A stretch of DNA of 64,000 nt from an uncultured Saprospiraceae bacterium (GTDB lineage Bacteria > Bacteroidota > Bacteroidia > Chitinophagales > Saprospiraceae). Position numbers and translations under genes: made by a program. This document shows positions 1-8,286 of the stretch, piece by piece; the stretch's first letter is position 1, and each line of letters begins with the position of its first letter. The stretch is taken from positions 1 through 64,000 of the forward strand of contig CALDTZ010000102.1 in the NCBI GenBank assembly GCA_937924805.1, read 5' to 3'. The notes under the pieces were generated by a model, which ran no database searches, was not told the origin of the DNA, and saw nothing but the letters and a program-made list of their open reading frames with translations.

Positions 1-510
1 ACCACCTCCGTTTACTTGTATTTCATAATCACAAACACTTCCTCCGCATCCATCCATAAAGAAATAATAGGTCTGCCCAACTACTAATGGATCAATGTAA
101 ACGTTTGTTATTGGAGCATCAGAGCATGAAGCATCACACCAGGGAGTTTCCGTATAATTACAATCTGTATAAATCCCAAATTGAACTCCTGTCAAGTCCA
201 TTCCGTTGAAATCTACAGTTGTACAATTAGACAACAAAACATCCATATCAATAAAGGTACTTCCAGCCACAAATGCCCACCAAGACATATTATGTGGTGC
301 ACCTCCTGCATCTGTCCCTGCTACCCCATCATCTAAACAAAGTGGAGAAGGGCCCCCAGGATTAACTGTAGTAAACATTGTTGCCATCAAACCATCAATA
401 ATATCAAAATTACATTCTATTGGAGCTCCTATACATCCTGGAGCGGGGTCTTGAGCTTTTAATAATCCAGTAAAACAACTTAAAAAGACAAAGATGTAGA
501 GTATTCGCAT
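1..510 (-). CDS. Secreted Cys-rich surface protein, N-terminal part (cut by window edge)
   Basis: The minus strand is open from an ATG at 508-510 to the left edge, giving the first 170 residues. It begins with a signal peptide (MRILYIFVFLSCFTGLLKAQ) followed by a mature region rich in Cys, Trp, Gly and Asp. Paired cysteines, a WWAF segment, a GVQFGIYTDC segment and a YYFFMDGCGGSVCDYEI segment suggest a beta-sandwich domain like those at the start of large surface or adhesion proteins of Saprospiraceae-type bacteria, many of which end in T9SS sorting domains. The C-terminus lies outside the window, so size and sorting signal are unknown. The signal peptide, reading frame and Cys pattern are seen directly; the surface role is inferred. 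Confidence 0.75.
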   Translation of the reverse strand, partial: MRILYIFVFLSCFTGLLKAQDPAPGCIGAPIECNFDIIDGLMATMFTTVNPGGPSPLCLDDGVAGTDAGGAPHNMSWWAFVAGSTFIDMDVLLSNCTTVDFNGMDLTGVQFGIYTDCNYTETPWCDASCSDAPITNVYIDPLVVGQTYYFFMDGCGGSVCDYEIQVNGGG

Positions 511-569
511 AGTTAGTATTGCTTTAGTTTAAAGACCTAAATAAATAGAATTAGCTGCTTGATGACTTC

Positions 570-596
570 AAGTGATTTTAATAAAATCACTTTTTT
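570..596 (+). terminator. Palindrome with T-run, no plus-strand gene to terminate
   Basis: A perfect 23-nt palindrome (570-592, arms AAGTGATTTTA/TAAAATCACTT around one A) is followed on the plus strand by Ts to 596. It looks like an intrinsic terminator in the plus direction, but both neighbouring genes are read on the minus strand and no U-tract follows on that side. It may be a minus-strand hairpin between genes or an operator-like dyad. Confidence 0.35.
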
Positions 597-722
597 ATCA
601 AACGATCATTTCATTTAGGAGGTTAATCATTCCAGTTAATGAAGTAAATTAATAATTCCTTAACAGTCTTCCTAAGAATAAATCAATAATAATTCCACAT
701 AATATTTTAACACATATGATGA

Positions 723-1481
723 CTACCTATTTTTAGATAAGTTAAATAACGCATAGTCATATTTTATTGGGTCATCGGGGTCTAAAAGCGAGAGAAAATT
801 TGTTGTTTTTTCAACTATTTTCCAGTCCACTTTCGGAGAATCTGCAATGTTTAAATATTGAACAGATCGCATCACATGAACATCCAATGGAAGCATCAAT
901 TGAGATGGCTTAATTTGTTTCCAAACACCCATATCTCCTGATTTTTCATCCGTTCTTACCATCCATTTTAGGAACAAATTAATTCGTTTACATGCTGATT
1001 TTCGAGCAGGTGTTGCTATATGTTTTCTTGTTCGTTGAGGGGCATTTTCATGATTAAAAAATGCATTATGAAAAGCTGTTAATGACGCTTTTGCTTCAAA
1101 ATGACGATCGATGAGGAAAGCGGATTCTAAACTTTCGTTGTTTGTATAATACCTTTTGAAAAAATCAATAAAGTACAAAGTATCTGTGTATTGAAATGTT
1201 CGGTGCTTAAAATGTTCAAATCGTTTAAGATCTTTTTCTTGATGCTGAGTTATAAATTGAAAAGGTGCGTCATCCATCAATTTAAATAATTCTTTTGATT
1301 TATTAATGATGGTTTTGCGTAAGCCCCAAGCGAGCATTGCCGACCAAAATCCGGTAATTTCTTTGTCTTGAAGTAACGAATAGCTTATCGGGATCTGCAC
1401 AGGATCGCTACTAATAAACGATGTTGGCAGTTCTTTAGTTAACTCCGCATCAAGGATGCGTTTGACCTCTTTTTTGGTCAT
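723..1481 (-). CDS. TIGR02757 / DUF2400 family protein
   Basis: A 252-residue protein matching TIGR02757 (DUF2400), a conserved Bacteroidota family of unknown biochemical function, in length and motifs. Recognisable parts are the N-terminal DP..IP..Y segment, the FWSAMLAWGLRKTI segment, and the C-terminal MLPLDVHVMRS, DWKIVE and DPDDPIKYDYALF segments. That C-terminal half resembles the helical layout of HhH-GPD DNA glycosylases, but no catalytic role is established. No signal peptide or membrane segment is visible. The start lies 12 bp beyond the infB stop in the same direction, so it is probably the last gene of the rimP-nusA-infB unit. ATG start. Confidence 0.88.
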   Translation of the reverse strand: MTKKEVKRILDAELTKELPTSFISSDPVQIPISYSLLQDKEITGFWSAMLAWGLRKTIINKSKELFKLMDDAPFQFITQHQEKDLKRFEHFKHRTFQYTDTLYFIDFFKRYYTNNESLESAFLIDRHFEAKASLTAFHNAFFNHENAPQRTRKHIATPARKSACKRINLFLKWMVRTDEKSGDMGVWKQIKPSQLMLPLDVHVMRSVQYLNIADSPKVDWKIVEKTTNFLSLLDPDDPIKYDYALFNLSKNR

Positions 1482-1493
1482 CGTACGATTTGT

Positions 1494-4367
1494 CTATTTA
1501 AGTTTCTGCTTGATCTCCTTGATTTCGTAAGCCTCTATAACGTCACCTTCTTTGATATCATTATAGTTTTTAATTGAAGCACCACATTCCATTCCATTTC
1601 GCACTTCTTTTACATCATCTTTAAATCGCTTCAATGAAGATAACTCGCCAGTTGCACCCTCTTTTATTGGATAAACAACAATACCCTCTCTAATGATTCT
1701 AATTTTAGAATTTCGAGCAATTTTACCTTCTGTTACAAAACAACCTGCAATGGTTCCAATCTTAGATATTTTGAAGATTTCTCTAATTTCAACTTGAGCT
1801 GTTATAACTTCTTCCTTAGTTGGCTCTAGTAATCCTTCAATGGCTAATTTGATTTCATCGATCACCTCGTAGATAATTGAGTATGTCTTAATTTGCACCC
1901 CTTCTTTCTCTGCCAATTGTCTGGCTCCTTGTGAAGGTCTAACTTGGAAACCAATAACAATGGCATCCGAAGCGGAAGCTAATAATACATCGGACTCAAT
2001 AATTTGACCAACTGCTTTATGGATTACATTTACTTGCACCGTCTCTTGTGACAATTTGATAAGTGAATCAGATAAGGCTTCGATAGATCCATCCACATCA
2101 CCTTTCACAATTAAATTTAATTCCTTAAAGGCACCTAACGCAATTCTTCTTCCAATCTCATCCAAACTAATACGCTTACTAGCTCTATTCGATTGCTCAC
2201 GTTCTATTTGTGATCGTTTAACAGCAAGCGCTTTCGCTTCTTGTTCTGTTTCTGTTACTTTCAATTTTTCTCCAGCTTGAGGTGCGCCGTTCAATCCTAA
2301 AACCATAACAGGAACCGAAGGTCCAGCTTTTTTAATTCGTTTTCCCCTGTCATTAAACATGGCTTTAACCTTACCGGAATGAGATCCTGCTACGAATGGG
2401 TCTCCTACTTTTAACGTTCCAGTCTGAATAAGTACTTTAGTTACATATCCTCTACCTTTATCTAATGAAGCCTCTAATACAGCTCCTGTTGCATTTCTTG
2501 ATGGATTTGCTTGAAGTTCAAGTAATTCAGCTTCAAGCACTATTTTTTCGAGTAATAATTCAATATTCTCACCCGTTTTTGCAGAAATATCCTGGGATTG
2601 GAATTTTCCACCCCAATCTTCGACTTGGAGTCCCATTTCTGCTAATTCAGCTTTTACTCGTTCAGTGTCTGCCCCGTCTTTATCGATTTTATTGATCGCA
2701 AAGATCATAGGTACACCTGCTGCTTGAGCATGTGAAATAGCCTCTTTGGTTTGCGGCATGACTCGATCATCCGCTGCTACAATTACGATTACTACATCCG
2801 TTACTTTTGCACCCCTTGCTCTCATGGCAGTAAAGGCCTCGTGACCTGGAGTATCAAGGAATGTAATCCTTTTATTGGACTCTCCAACTTCAACTTCGTA
2901 AGCTCCGATATGCTGCGTAATACCTCCAGCCTCTCCGCTTGCTACTTTTGCGTCTCGAATATAATCCAATAGTGATGTTTTACCATGATCTACGTGTCCC
3001 ATAACTGTAACAATAGGAGCTCTAGGCACTAAGTCTGCCGGATCATCAACAATCTCTTCTTCTTCTTCGGACTGAGATTCAACATCAATAAATTCAATCT
3101 CAAAACCAAACTCAGTACCTACCAATTCAATAATCTCAGCATCCAATCGTTGATTGATCGAAACGATTACACCTAGGCTCATACATTTGGTAATAACATC
3201 CGTTGCACTAACATCCATTAAACTAGCGAACTCAGAAACAGAAATAAATTCGGTCAACTTTAATGTTCCCGTTTCCTTTTCTTGTTCTTTAATTTCTTGC
3301 TTCTCTCTTTTTTGATCTCGAGAATCTCGACGAATCTTTTGTCTTTTATTTCTTCCACCACCAGAAATTCTGGCCATGGTTGCTTTTATTTTATCTTCTA
3401 TTTCTTTTTTAGTAACCGTCTTTAATTCATCATTTTTCTTCGGAGCCCCTCTCCTTGGTGCACCACGACCACCTCTTTGACCTTGACTTTGATTTGGTCT
3501 ATTTCCTTGAGGAGTTACCTTTTTCCTTGTTCTAGGTCTTCTAGATTTATTGGCATTACCTGCAGTTCCTGGCTTTGCTTCTTCTTTCTTTTCTTTTTTC
3601 TTAGGTTCAAATTTTTTGGTGTCAATTTTACCTAAAATTTTAAGCCCTTGTAATGTTGGCGCATCTGGCCTCATTACTTCTTGATTTGGAGCTTTTTCAG
3701 CCTCTTTATCTTTAGTATTATCCGTTGATTTTTCTGGAGCAGCTTCTGGCTTTGCTTCTGGCTTTTCGTCCTTCTTCGTTTCTGCTACAACTTTTGGCTC
3801 CTTCTTTTTAACTTCTATCTTTTCCTTCTTTTCTACAACTGGTTTTGGAGGATTAAGATCAATTTTACCTTTCACTTTTAACCCACTTTTTGGTGCAGTA
3901 GCTCTAATAACTTCCTCTTCCGTCGATTTTTTAACGGTCGGCACTTCGACTGAATTATCCTCAGTGGATTCCTCTTTTACAGTTTCTGTCACTGATGATT
4001 CTGTTGAAGGCACCTCTTTTACTGGTTTTGTTTCTGGTATTGGATCCGACTTAGACTCCACCTCAGCTTTAGGCTCTTCTTTTGGGGTTTCTACTATCGG
4101 TTTTGGATTTAAATCCAACTTAAATACTGGCTTTGGTGCCACAACCTCTTCTTCTTTCGTAACCCTGTTACCAATAACTATTTGATCGGCTTGCTCTTTT
4201 ACAGCCATAGAGGTACTAAACTCCTTTAGCAAGGTGCTATGCATCTCCTCCGAAATTTTAGATGTAGGTTTATTATCAATTTCAAAACCCTTTGAAATAA
4301 GATACTCTACGATAGTAGAGGTTCCTACATTTAATTCTTTTGCAATTTTAACTAAGCGTATCGCCAT
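1494..4367 (-). CDS. infB: Translation initiation factor IF-2
   Basis: A 957-residue GTPase that delivers fMet-tRNA to the 30S subunit and promotes subunit joining. Residues 1-50 form an IF2_N winged-helix-like domain. Residues about 90-365 are a charged Lys/Glu/Pro linker that turns Arg/Gly-rich near its end, and a second IF2_N-like module follows at about 370-430. The G domain carries the P-loop GHVDHGKT at 457-464, then DTPGHE and NKID. The IF2 beta-barrel and C-terminal fMet-tRNA-binding domains (ending near [17 protein letters not shown]) complete the protein. It lies 27 bp after nusA. The long low-complexity linker is normal for Bacteroidota IF-2. Confidence 0.98.
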   Translation of the reverse strand: MAIRLVKIAKELNVGTSTIVEYLISKGFEIDNKPTSKISEEMHSTLLKEFSTSMAVKEQADQIVIGNRVTKEEEVVAPKPVFKLDLNPKPIVETPKEEPKAEVESKSDPIPETKPVKEVPSTESSVTETVKEESTEDNSVEVPTVKKSTEEEVIRATAPKSGLKVKGKIDLNPPKPVVEKKEKIEVKKKEPKVVAETKKDEKPEAKPEAAPEKSTDNTKDKEAEKAPNQEVMRPDAPTLQGLKILGKIDTKKFEPKKKEKKEEAKPGTAGNANKSRRPRTRKKVTPQGNRPNQSQGQRGGRGAPRRGAPKKNDELKTVTKKEIEDKIKATMARISGGGRNKRQKIRRDSRDQKREKQEIKEQEKETGTLKLTEFISVSEFASLMDVSATDVITKCMSLGVIVSINQRLDAEIIELVGTEFGFEIEFIDVESQSEEEEEIVDDPADLVPRAPIVTVMGHVDHGKTSLLDYIRDAKVASGEAGGITQHIGAYEVEVGESNKRITFLDTPGHEAFTAMRARGAKVTDVVIVIVAADDRVMPQTKEAISHAQAAGVPMIFAINKIDKDGADTERVKAELAEMGLQVEDWGGKFQSQDISAKTGENIELLLEKIVLEAELLELQANPSRNATGAVLEASLDKGRGYVTKVLIQTGTLKVGDPFVAGSHSGKVKAMFNDRGKRIKKAGPSVPVMVLGLNGAPQAGEKLKVTETEQEAKALAVKRSQIEREQSNRASKRISLDEIGRRIALGAFKELNLIVKGDVDGSIEALSDSLIKLSQETVQVNVIHKAVGQIIESDVLLASASDAIVIGFQVRPSQGARQLAEKEGVQIKTYSIIYEVIDEIKLAIEGLLEPTKEEVITAQVEIREIFKISKIGTIAGCFVTEGKIARNSKIRIIREGIVVYPIKEGATGELSSLKRFKDDVKEVRNGMECGASIKNYNDIKEGDVIEAYEIKEIKQKLK

Positions 4368-4394
4368 TCAAATGTTGTGTTAATCTAATATTAT

Positions 4395-5636
4395 CTAGTC
4401 TTCATCAAATTCAGACTCCAATATCTTTAATACGTTATTAATCGTTTCTTCTTCTAAATCTGTTCTTCTTAACAATTCTTCTTTACTTAAGTCAAGTACA
4501 CTTTTTGCCGAATCGCAGCCAATGTTTTTCAATGCATCTATGATCCATGATTCGATTTCATCGCTAAATTCGTCTAAATCTACATCTTCATACTCTTCTT
4601 GTCCAGCTGTATCTCTGAATACATCAATTTCGTATCCACAAAGTTTACTTGCTAACTTAATATTTGAGCCTCCTTTACCAATTGCTAAGGATACTTGATC
4701 CGCCGCTAAAAACACAGATGCTCTCATTGTTTCACCATTTAATTTGATGCTAGTCACCTTTGCCGGTGTTAATGATCTTTGGATAAACAATGTTTCGTTT
4801 TGTGTATAATTAACGATATCGATATTCTCATTTTTTAATTCACGAACGATCCCGTGAATTCTTGAACCCTTCATTCCTACACAAGCTCCTACGGGATCAA
4901 TACGATCATCATACGATTCAACAGCTACTTTTGCTCTATCACCTGGTATACGAACAATCTTCTTAATGACAATTAATCCATCTTCAATTTCTGGCACTTC
5001 TTGCTCCATCAACTTTTCAAGAAATACTGTATCGGTACGAGACATGATAACCACTGGGTTGTTGTTACGCATTTCTACGGCTTTAATAACCCCTCTGACC
5101 ATTTCTCCTTTTCGAAAGAAATCACCTCTAATGGTTTCCGTTTTAGGCATAATTAACTCATTACCGGTCACATCATCCACGATTAGAAACTCCCTTTTTA
5201 GCACTTGCCCAACTTCCCCAACAATGATCTCACCAATTCGATCTGAATACCTCTTAAACACTTCATCTTTTTCAAGCTCCATAATCCTTGAAATCAAGGT
5301 CTGTCTTGCTGCTTGAATTGATCTACGCCCAAAGAATTCTAATTCTAATTGTTCATAACATTCTTCACCAATTTCATAATCTTCGTCAATTGACAAAGCT
5401 TCAGAAATCGATATTTGACTCTGCTCATCCGTCACCTCTCCGTCACTAACAATTTCTCTAACCCTCCACATCTCAAGGTCACCACTTTGGGTATTGACAA
5501 TAACATCGAAGTTATCATCAGATCCATATTTTTTTCTAATTAGCGTCCTAAATACGTCCTCAAGGACCCGCACCATTGTAGGACGATCAATATTTTTTCC
5601 AGCTTTAAACTCTGCAAATGATTCTACTAAATTCAT
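4395..5636 (-). CDS. nusA: Transcription termination/antitermination protein NusA
   Basis: A 413-residue NusA that binds RNA polymerase and nascent RNA to modulate pausing, termination and antitermination. The N-terminal polymerase-binding domain spans roughly 1-125. The S1 domain (IGEIIVGEVGQVLKREF onward) spans about 130-200. Two KH domains follow, with GACVGMKGSRIHGIVREL and AIGKGGSNIKLASKL as the diagnostic KH loops. An acidic C-terminal tail (about 350-413) has a helix-hairpin-like SKEELLRRTDLEEETI segment. It sits 10 bp after rimP and 27 bp before infB, the classic gene order. Any autoregulation would act on the rimP leader hairpin (see findings). Confidence 0.98.
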   Translation of the reverse strand: MNLVESFAEFKAGKNIDRPTMVRVLEDVFRTLIRKKYGSDDNFDVIVNTQSGDLEMWRVREIVSDGEVTDEQSQISISEALSIDEDYEIGEECYEQLELEFFGRRSIQAARQTLISRIMELEKDEVFKRYSDRIGEIIVGEVGQVLKREFLIVDDVTGNELIMPKTETIRGDFFRKGEMVRGVIKAVEMRNNNPVVIMSRTDTVFLEKLMEQEVPEIEDGLIVIKKIVRIPGDRAKVAVESYDDRIDPVGACVGMKGSRIHGIVRELKNENIDIVNYTQNETLFIQRSLTPAKVTSIKLNGETMRASVFLAADQVSLAIGKGGSNIKLASKLCGYEIDVFRDTAGQEEYEDVDLDEFSDEIESWIIDALKNIGCDSAKSVLDLSKEELLRRTDLEEETINNVLKILESEFDED

Positions 5637-5646
5637 TTTCTAAATA

Positions 5647-6090
5647 TTAAAAGCTTAAAATAATTTTCAATTCCATAATATCTTCTATTTCAATTTCTGT
5701 ATTGTTACTAAGTTTCATTTTGTCACCATCGATTGATACAATTTTAGCTTCTATCATTTCAACTTCTGAATCTTTAAACTTTATAGCAGCTTTACGTCCG
5801 ATATGTTTTTTGAACTGCCTCGGATTTTTAAGCGCTTTTTCAGCTCCAGGTGAAGAAACCTCTATTACATATTGTTCACCCAACCACTTCTTTTCATCAA
5901 GTATGGCTTCAATATGTCTGCTCGTTTTTCGACAAATCGTATAACTAACGGAGTCATCTCCATCAATAAAAATTAATAACTTTTTATTATTTAATTGGAC
6001 ATCCACAACGAAATAACTTAGGTATTCAGGATCACTGAAAAAACCATCGACTAACTCCGTTATTTTTTGTTTAAATTTTTGAATCTCCAT
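5647..6090 (-). CDS. rimP: Ribosome maturation factor RimP
   Basis: A 147-residue cytoplasmic factor for 30S subunit maturation. It has the family's two-domain layout: an N-terminal alpha/beta domain with FVVDVQLNNKKLLIFIDGDD, then the signature YVIEVSSPGAEKALKNPRQF leading into a C-terminal SH3-like barrel. The frame could begin two codons earlier at a TTG (6096), but that codon lies in the U-tract of a leader hairpin. The ATG at 6088-6090 (MEIQKFKQ) is therefore preferred. It is the first gene of rimP-nusA-infB-TIGR02757 and is transcribed from the promoter at 6135-6166. Confidence 0.95.
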   Translation of the reverse strand: MEIQKFKQKITELVDGFFSDPEYLSYFVVDVQLNNKKLLIFIDGDDSVSYTICRKTSRHIEAILDEKKWLGEQYVIEVSSPGAEKALKNPRQFKKHIGRKAAIKFKDSEVEMIEAKIVSIDGDKMKLSNNTEIEIEDIMELKIILSF

Positions 6091-6094
6091 ATAC

Positions 6095-6123
6095 AAAAAA
6101 GAGGGAACTTAAATGTCCCCTCT
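6095..6123 (-). terminator. Terminator-like hairpin in the rimP leader (candidate attenuator)
   Basis: Read on the minus strand, AGAGGGGAC (6123-6115) pairs with GTTCCCTCT (6108-6100) as a 9-bp stem with one G-U wobble and a 6-nt loop (ATTTAA). Five more Ts follow at once, and the rimP ATG comes 4 nt after them. No gene lies upstream on this strand, so the structure cannot be closing an earlier transcript. It occupies nearly the whole predicted 5' leader. This is the geometry of an intrinsic terminator used as an attenuator for the NusA/IF-2 operon. Confidence 0.7.
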
Positions 6124-6134
6124 GTTTCACGATA

Positions 6135-6166
6135 CGAATATAGGTATTATTGAGTTAGATGTCAAA
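6135..6166 (-). promoter_or_regulatory. Promoter of rimP-nusA-infB
   Basis: On the minus strand TTTG (6166-6163), a 20-nt spacer and TATATTCG (6142-6135) match the Bacteroidota consensus TTTG-N19/20-TAnnTTTG with one mismatch. Predicted initiation near 6128 would put the leader hairpin about 5 nt from the RNA 5' end. Confidence 0.65.
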
Positions 6167-6237
6167 AAAACCTAATTATTATTCGGATTTAATACGCTTG
6201 ATAAATTTCACTTATTTGAAGGAAAAATAAAAATATC

Positions 6238-6268
6238 TTGTTCGTTCAACTTTAACATTGTTCTTTTG
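6238..6268 (+). promoter_or_regulatory. Candidate promoter of mqnC
   Basis: TTG (6238-6240), 20 nt, then TTCTTTTG (6261-6268), one mismatch from TAnnTTTG. It overlaps the 5' end of the longest open frame (6258), supporting translation from the ATG at 6297. Confidence 0.45.
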
Positions 6269-6296
6269 TTATTACGTAGGAATACAAACGCATGCT

Positions 6297-7454
6297 ATGA
6301 AAGAGACAGAATACATAAACAACTTATTAATAAGAGCTTCAAACTTAGAATTTCTAAATCTAGAGGAAGGTCAATATTTGTTTGAAAACGCCCCGACAGC
6401 GTCACTTGTAGCCACAGCTAATTCACTCCGATTTAAGCATGTCCCAGCAAATAAAGTCACTTGGATTATTGATCGAAATTCAAATACGACGAATGTATGT
6501 TTGGCAAATTGTAAATTTTGTAACTTCTATCGAATACCAGGTCACAAAGAAGCGTACATTACTGATATTGCGACTTACAAAACCAAAATCGAAGAAACCT
6601 TCCAATTTGGTGGTGAGCAACTTCTTTTGCAAGGTGGTCATCATCCTGATCTTGGATTAAAATATTATTGTGACTTATTTAGTGAACTCAAACAATTGTA
6701 TCCAAACCTTAAATTGCATGCTTTGGGACCGCCTGAGATTGCACATATAGTAAAACTAGAACAATCAACCCATTTTGAAGTACTCTCTGCGCTTAAAGAA
6801 GCTGGATTAGACTCACTACCGGGCGCAGGTGCAGAGATCTTAAACAATAGAGTTCGTCGATTAATTTCAAAAGGGAAATGTACAGGTGAAGAATGGCTTG
6901 AAGTAATGCGTGTTGCACACACCTTAGATATAACCACTTCTGCGACTATGATGTTTGGGCATGTTGAAACGAATGAAGAAAGAATCGAACACCTAATTTC
7001 TTTAAGAGATATACAAGCTCTAAAACCCGCTCATGCAAAAGGCTTTTTAGCCTTTATTCCATGGCCTTTTATGGACGAAGATACTATTCTGCGAAAGCTA
7101 AAAAGAGCAAGAAATACAGTAACAGGTGATGAATATATTCGAATGATTGCAATCAGCCGAATCATGTTGCCTAATATTACAAATATTCAAGCCTCATGGT
7201 TGACCGTAGGAAAACAAGTTGCTCAGATGTGTCTTCATGCTGGAGCAAATGATTTTGGTAGTATAATGATAGAAGAAAATGTAGTTTCTGCAGCTGGTGC
7301 ATCTTATCGATTTACAGCTGATGGAATTCAAAAAGCAATACAAGAAGCTGGATTTATTCCACAATTAAGGAATCAACAATATGAAGAAAGAAAACTTCCT
7401 GAAAATATTATTCAACAACATTTAGATCCTACAAAAATGACGGTAGACATTTAA
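6297..7454 (+). CDS. mqnC: Cyclic dehypoxanthine futalosine synthase (menaquinone synthesis)
   Basis: A 385-residue radical SAM enzyme that cyclises dehypoxanthine futalosine in the futalosine route to menaquinone. The 4Fe-4S ligands are Cys68, Cys72 and Cys75 in VCLANCKFCNFYR. The blocks GGEQLLLQGGHHPDLGL, LHALGPPEIAH, GLDSLPGAGAEIL, RRLISKGKC and TSATMMFGHVET follow in the order seen in MqnC rather than its paralogue MqnE. An upstream ATG at 6258 keeps the frame but overlaps the likely promoter, so the ATG at 6297 (MKETEY) is chosen. The stop codon TAA shares its last base with the ATG of the next gene, so the two are translationally coupled. Confidence 0.93.
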   Translation: MKETEYINNLLIRASNLEFLNLEEGQYLFENAPTASLVATANSLRFKHVPANKVTWIIDRNSNTTNVCLANCKFCNFYRIPGHKEAYITDIATYKTKIEETFQFGGEQLLLQGGHHPDLGLKYYCDLFSELKQLYPNLKLHALGPPEIAHIVKLEQSTHFEVLSALKEAGLDSLPGAGAEILNNRVRRLISKGKCTGEEWLEVMRVAHTLDITTSATMMFGHVETNEERIEHLISLRDIQALKPAHAKGFLAFIPWPFMDEDTILRKLKRARNTVTGDEYIRMIAISRIMLPNITNIQASWLTVGKQVAQMCLHAGANDFGSIMIEENVVSAAGASYRFTADGIQKAIQEAGFIPQLRNQQYEERKLPENIIQQHLDPTKMTVDI

Positions 7455-8272
7455 TGAAATATTACGATTATATTCAAGAAGCTGTATCTCACATCCAAGG
7501 TCAGCTAGTACACAAACCTGAAGTAGCTATTATATTAGGTACTGGTCTTTCGTCGCTTAATGATATAATGACTAATAGGATAACACTAGCCTATGATAGC
7601 ATTCCCCACCTTGGTAAAAGCACTGTAAAAAGCCACATAAACGAGCTAAACATAGGTCAAATTGAAGGTAAAACAGTTCTAACATTTTCAGGAAGATTGC
7701 ATGCTTACGAAGGGTATTCAATGAAAGAAATTACGTTCCCTGTCAGGATAGCACAAGGTTTAGGTATTAAAACCTTACTAATGTCTAATGCCGCTGGTGG
7801 TCTAAATCGTAATTATGTTGCGGGAGACATCATTTGTCTTAAAGACCACATTAATTTCATGCATGCCAATCCTTTAACAGGATTTAATGATCATCGGCTG
7901 GGTATTCGATTTCCGGATATGAGTAAAGCCTATGATCCTACATTGCGATTATTATGTAAATCTATTTGCAAAAAACATAACCTTCCCTATAAAGAAGGAA
8001 TATACCTTGGACTTCAAGGACCTTCGCTAGAAACGGATGCTGAATATAAAGCATTCAAAATGATGGGCGCTGACTTAATCGGTATGTCAACTATTCCAGA
8101 AGTAATCGTTGCAACCCATGCTAATATTAAGACCTTGGTACTTTCGATTGTTACGAATGTTTTCAAAGAAAATGCGACAGAAAAAACAACGATTGATTCC
8201 GTCATTGCAACTGCTAAAAAAGCTGAACCCAATTGTGTACTTTTGATTTCTAAAATCATACGTGAACTTTAA
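7454..8272 (+). CDS. Purine nucleoside phosphorylase (trimeric PNP-I type)
   Basis: A 272-residue phosphorylase that splits purine ribonucleosides or deoxyribonucleosides with phosphate to give free base and pentose-1-phosphate. Family motifs are visible in order: [29 protein letters not shown], the [12 protein letters not shown] block, the signature [16 protein letters not shown], and SIVTNVF, which carries the base-binding Asn. Length fits the trimeric inosine/guanosine-specific class. The ATG overlaps the mqnC stop by one base. Because the futalosine pathway releases hypoxanthine, the coupling with mqnC may reflect purine salvage, but that link is inference. Confidence 0.92.
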   Translation: MKYYDYIQEAVSHIQGQLVHKPEVAIILGTGLSSLNDIMTNRITLAYDSIPHLGKSTVKSHINELNIGQIEGKTVLTFSGRLHAYEGYSMKEITFPVRIAQGLGIKTLLMSNAAGGLNRNYVAGDIICLKDHINFMHANPLTGFNDHRLGIRFPDMSKAYDPTLRLLCKSICKKHNLPYKEGIYLGLQGPSLETDAEYKAFKMMGADLIGMSTIPEVIVATHANIKTLVLSIVTNVFKENATEKTTIDSVIATAKKAEPNCVLLISKIIREL

Positions 8273-8286
8273 AATGCCACACTAAG

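Noticed and set aside
206..454. Plus-strand open frame of 82 codons at the left edge
   Set aside because: It is antisense to the secreted Cys-rich protein, which has a signal peptide and consistent Cys pattern.
6258..6296. Extended N-terminus for mqnC
   Set aside because: It overlaps the candidate -7 box and has no family similarity; the ATG at 6297 fits the protein start.
6124..6296. tRNA upstream of rimP, as in some bacteria
   Set aside because: No cloverleaf, CCA end or T-loop motif is visible.
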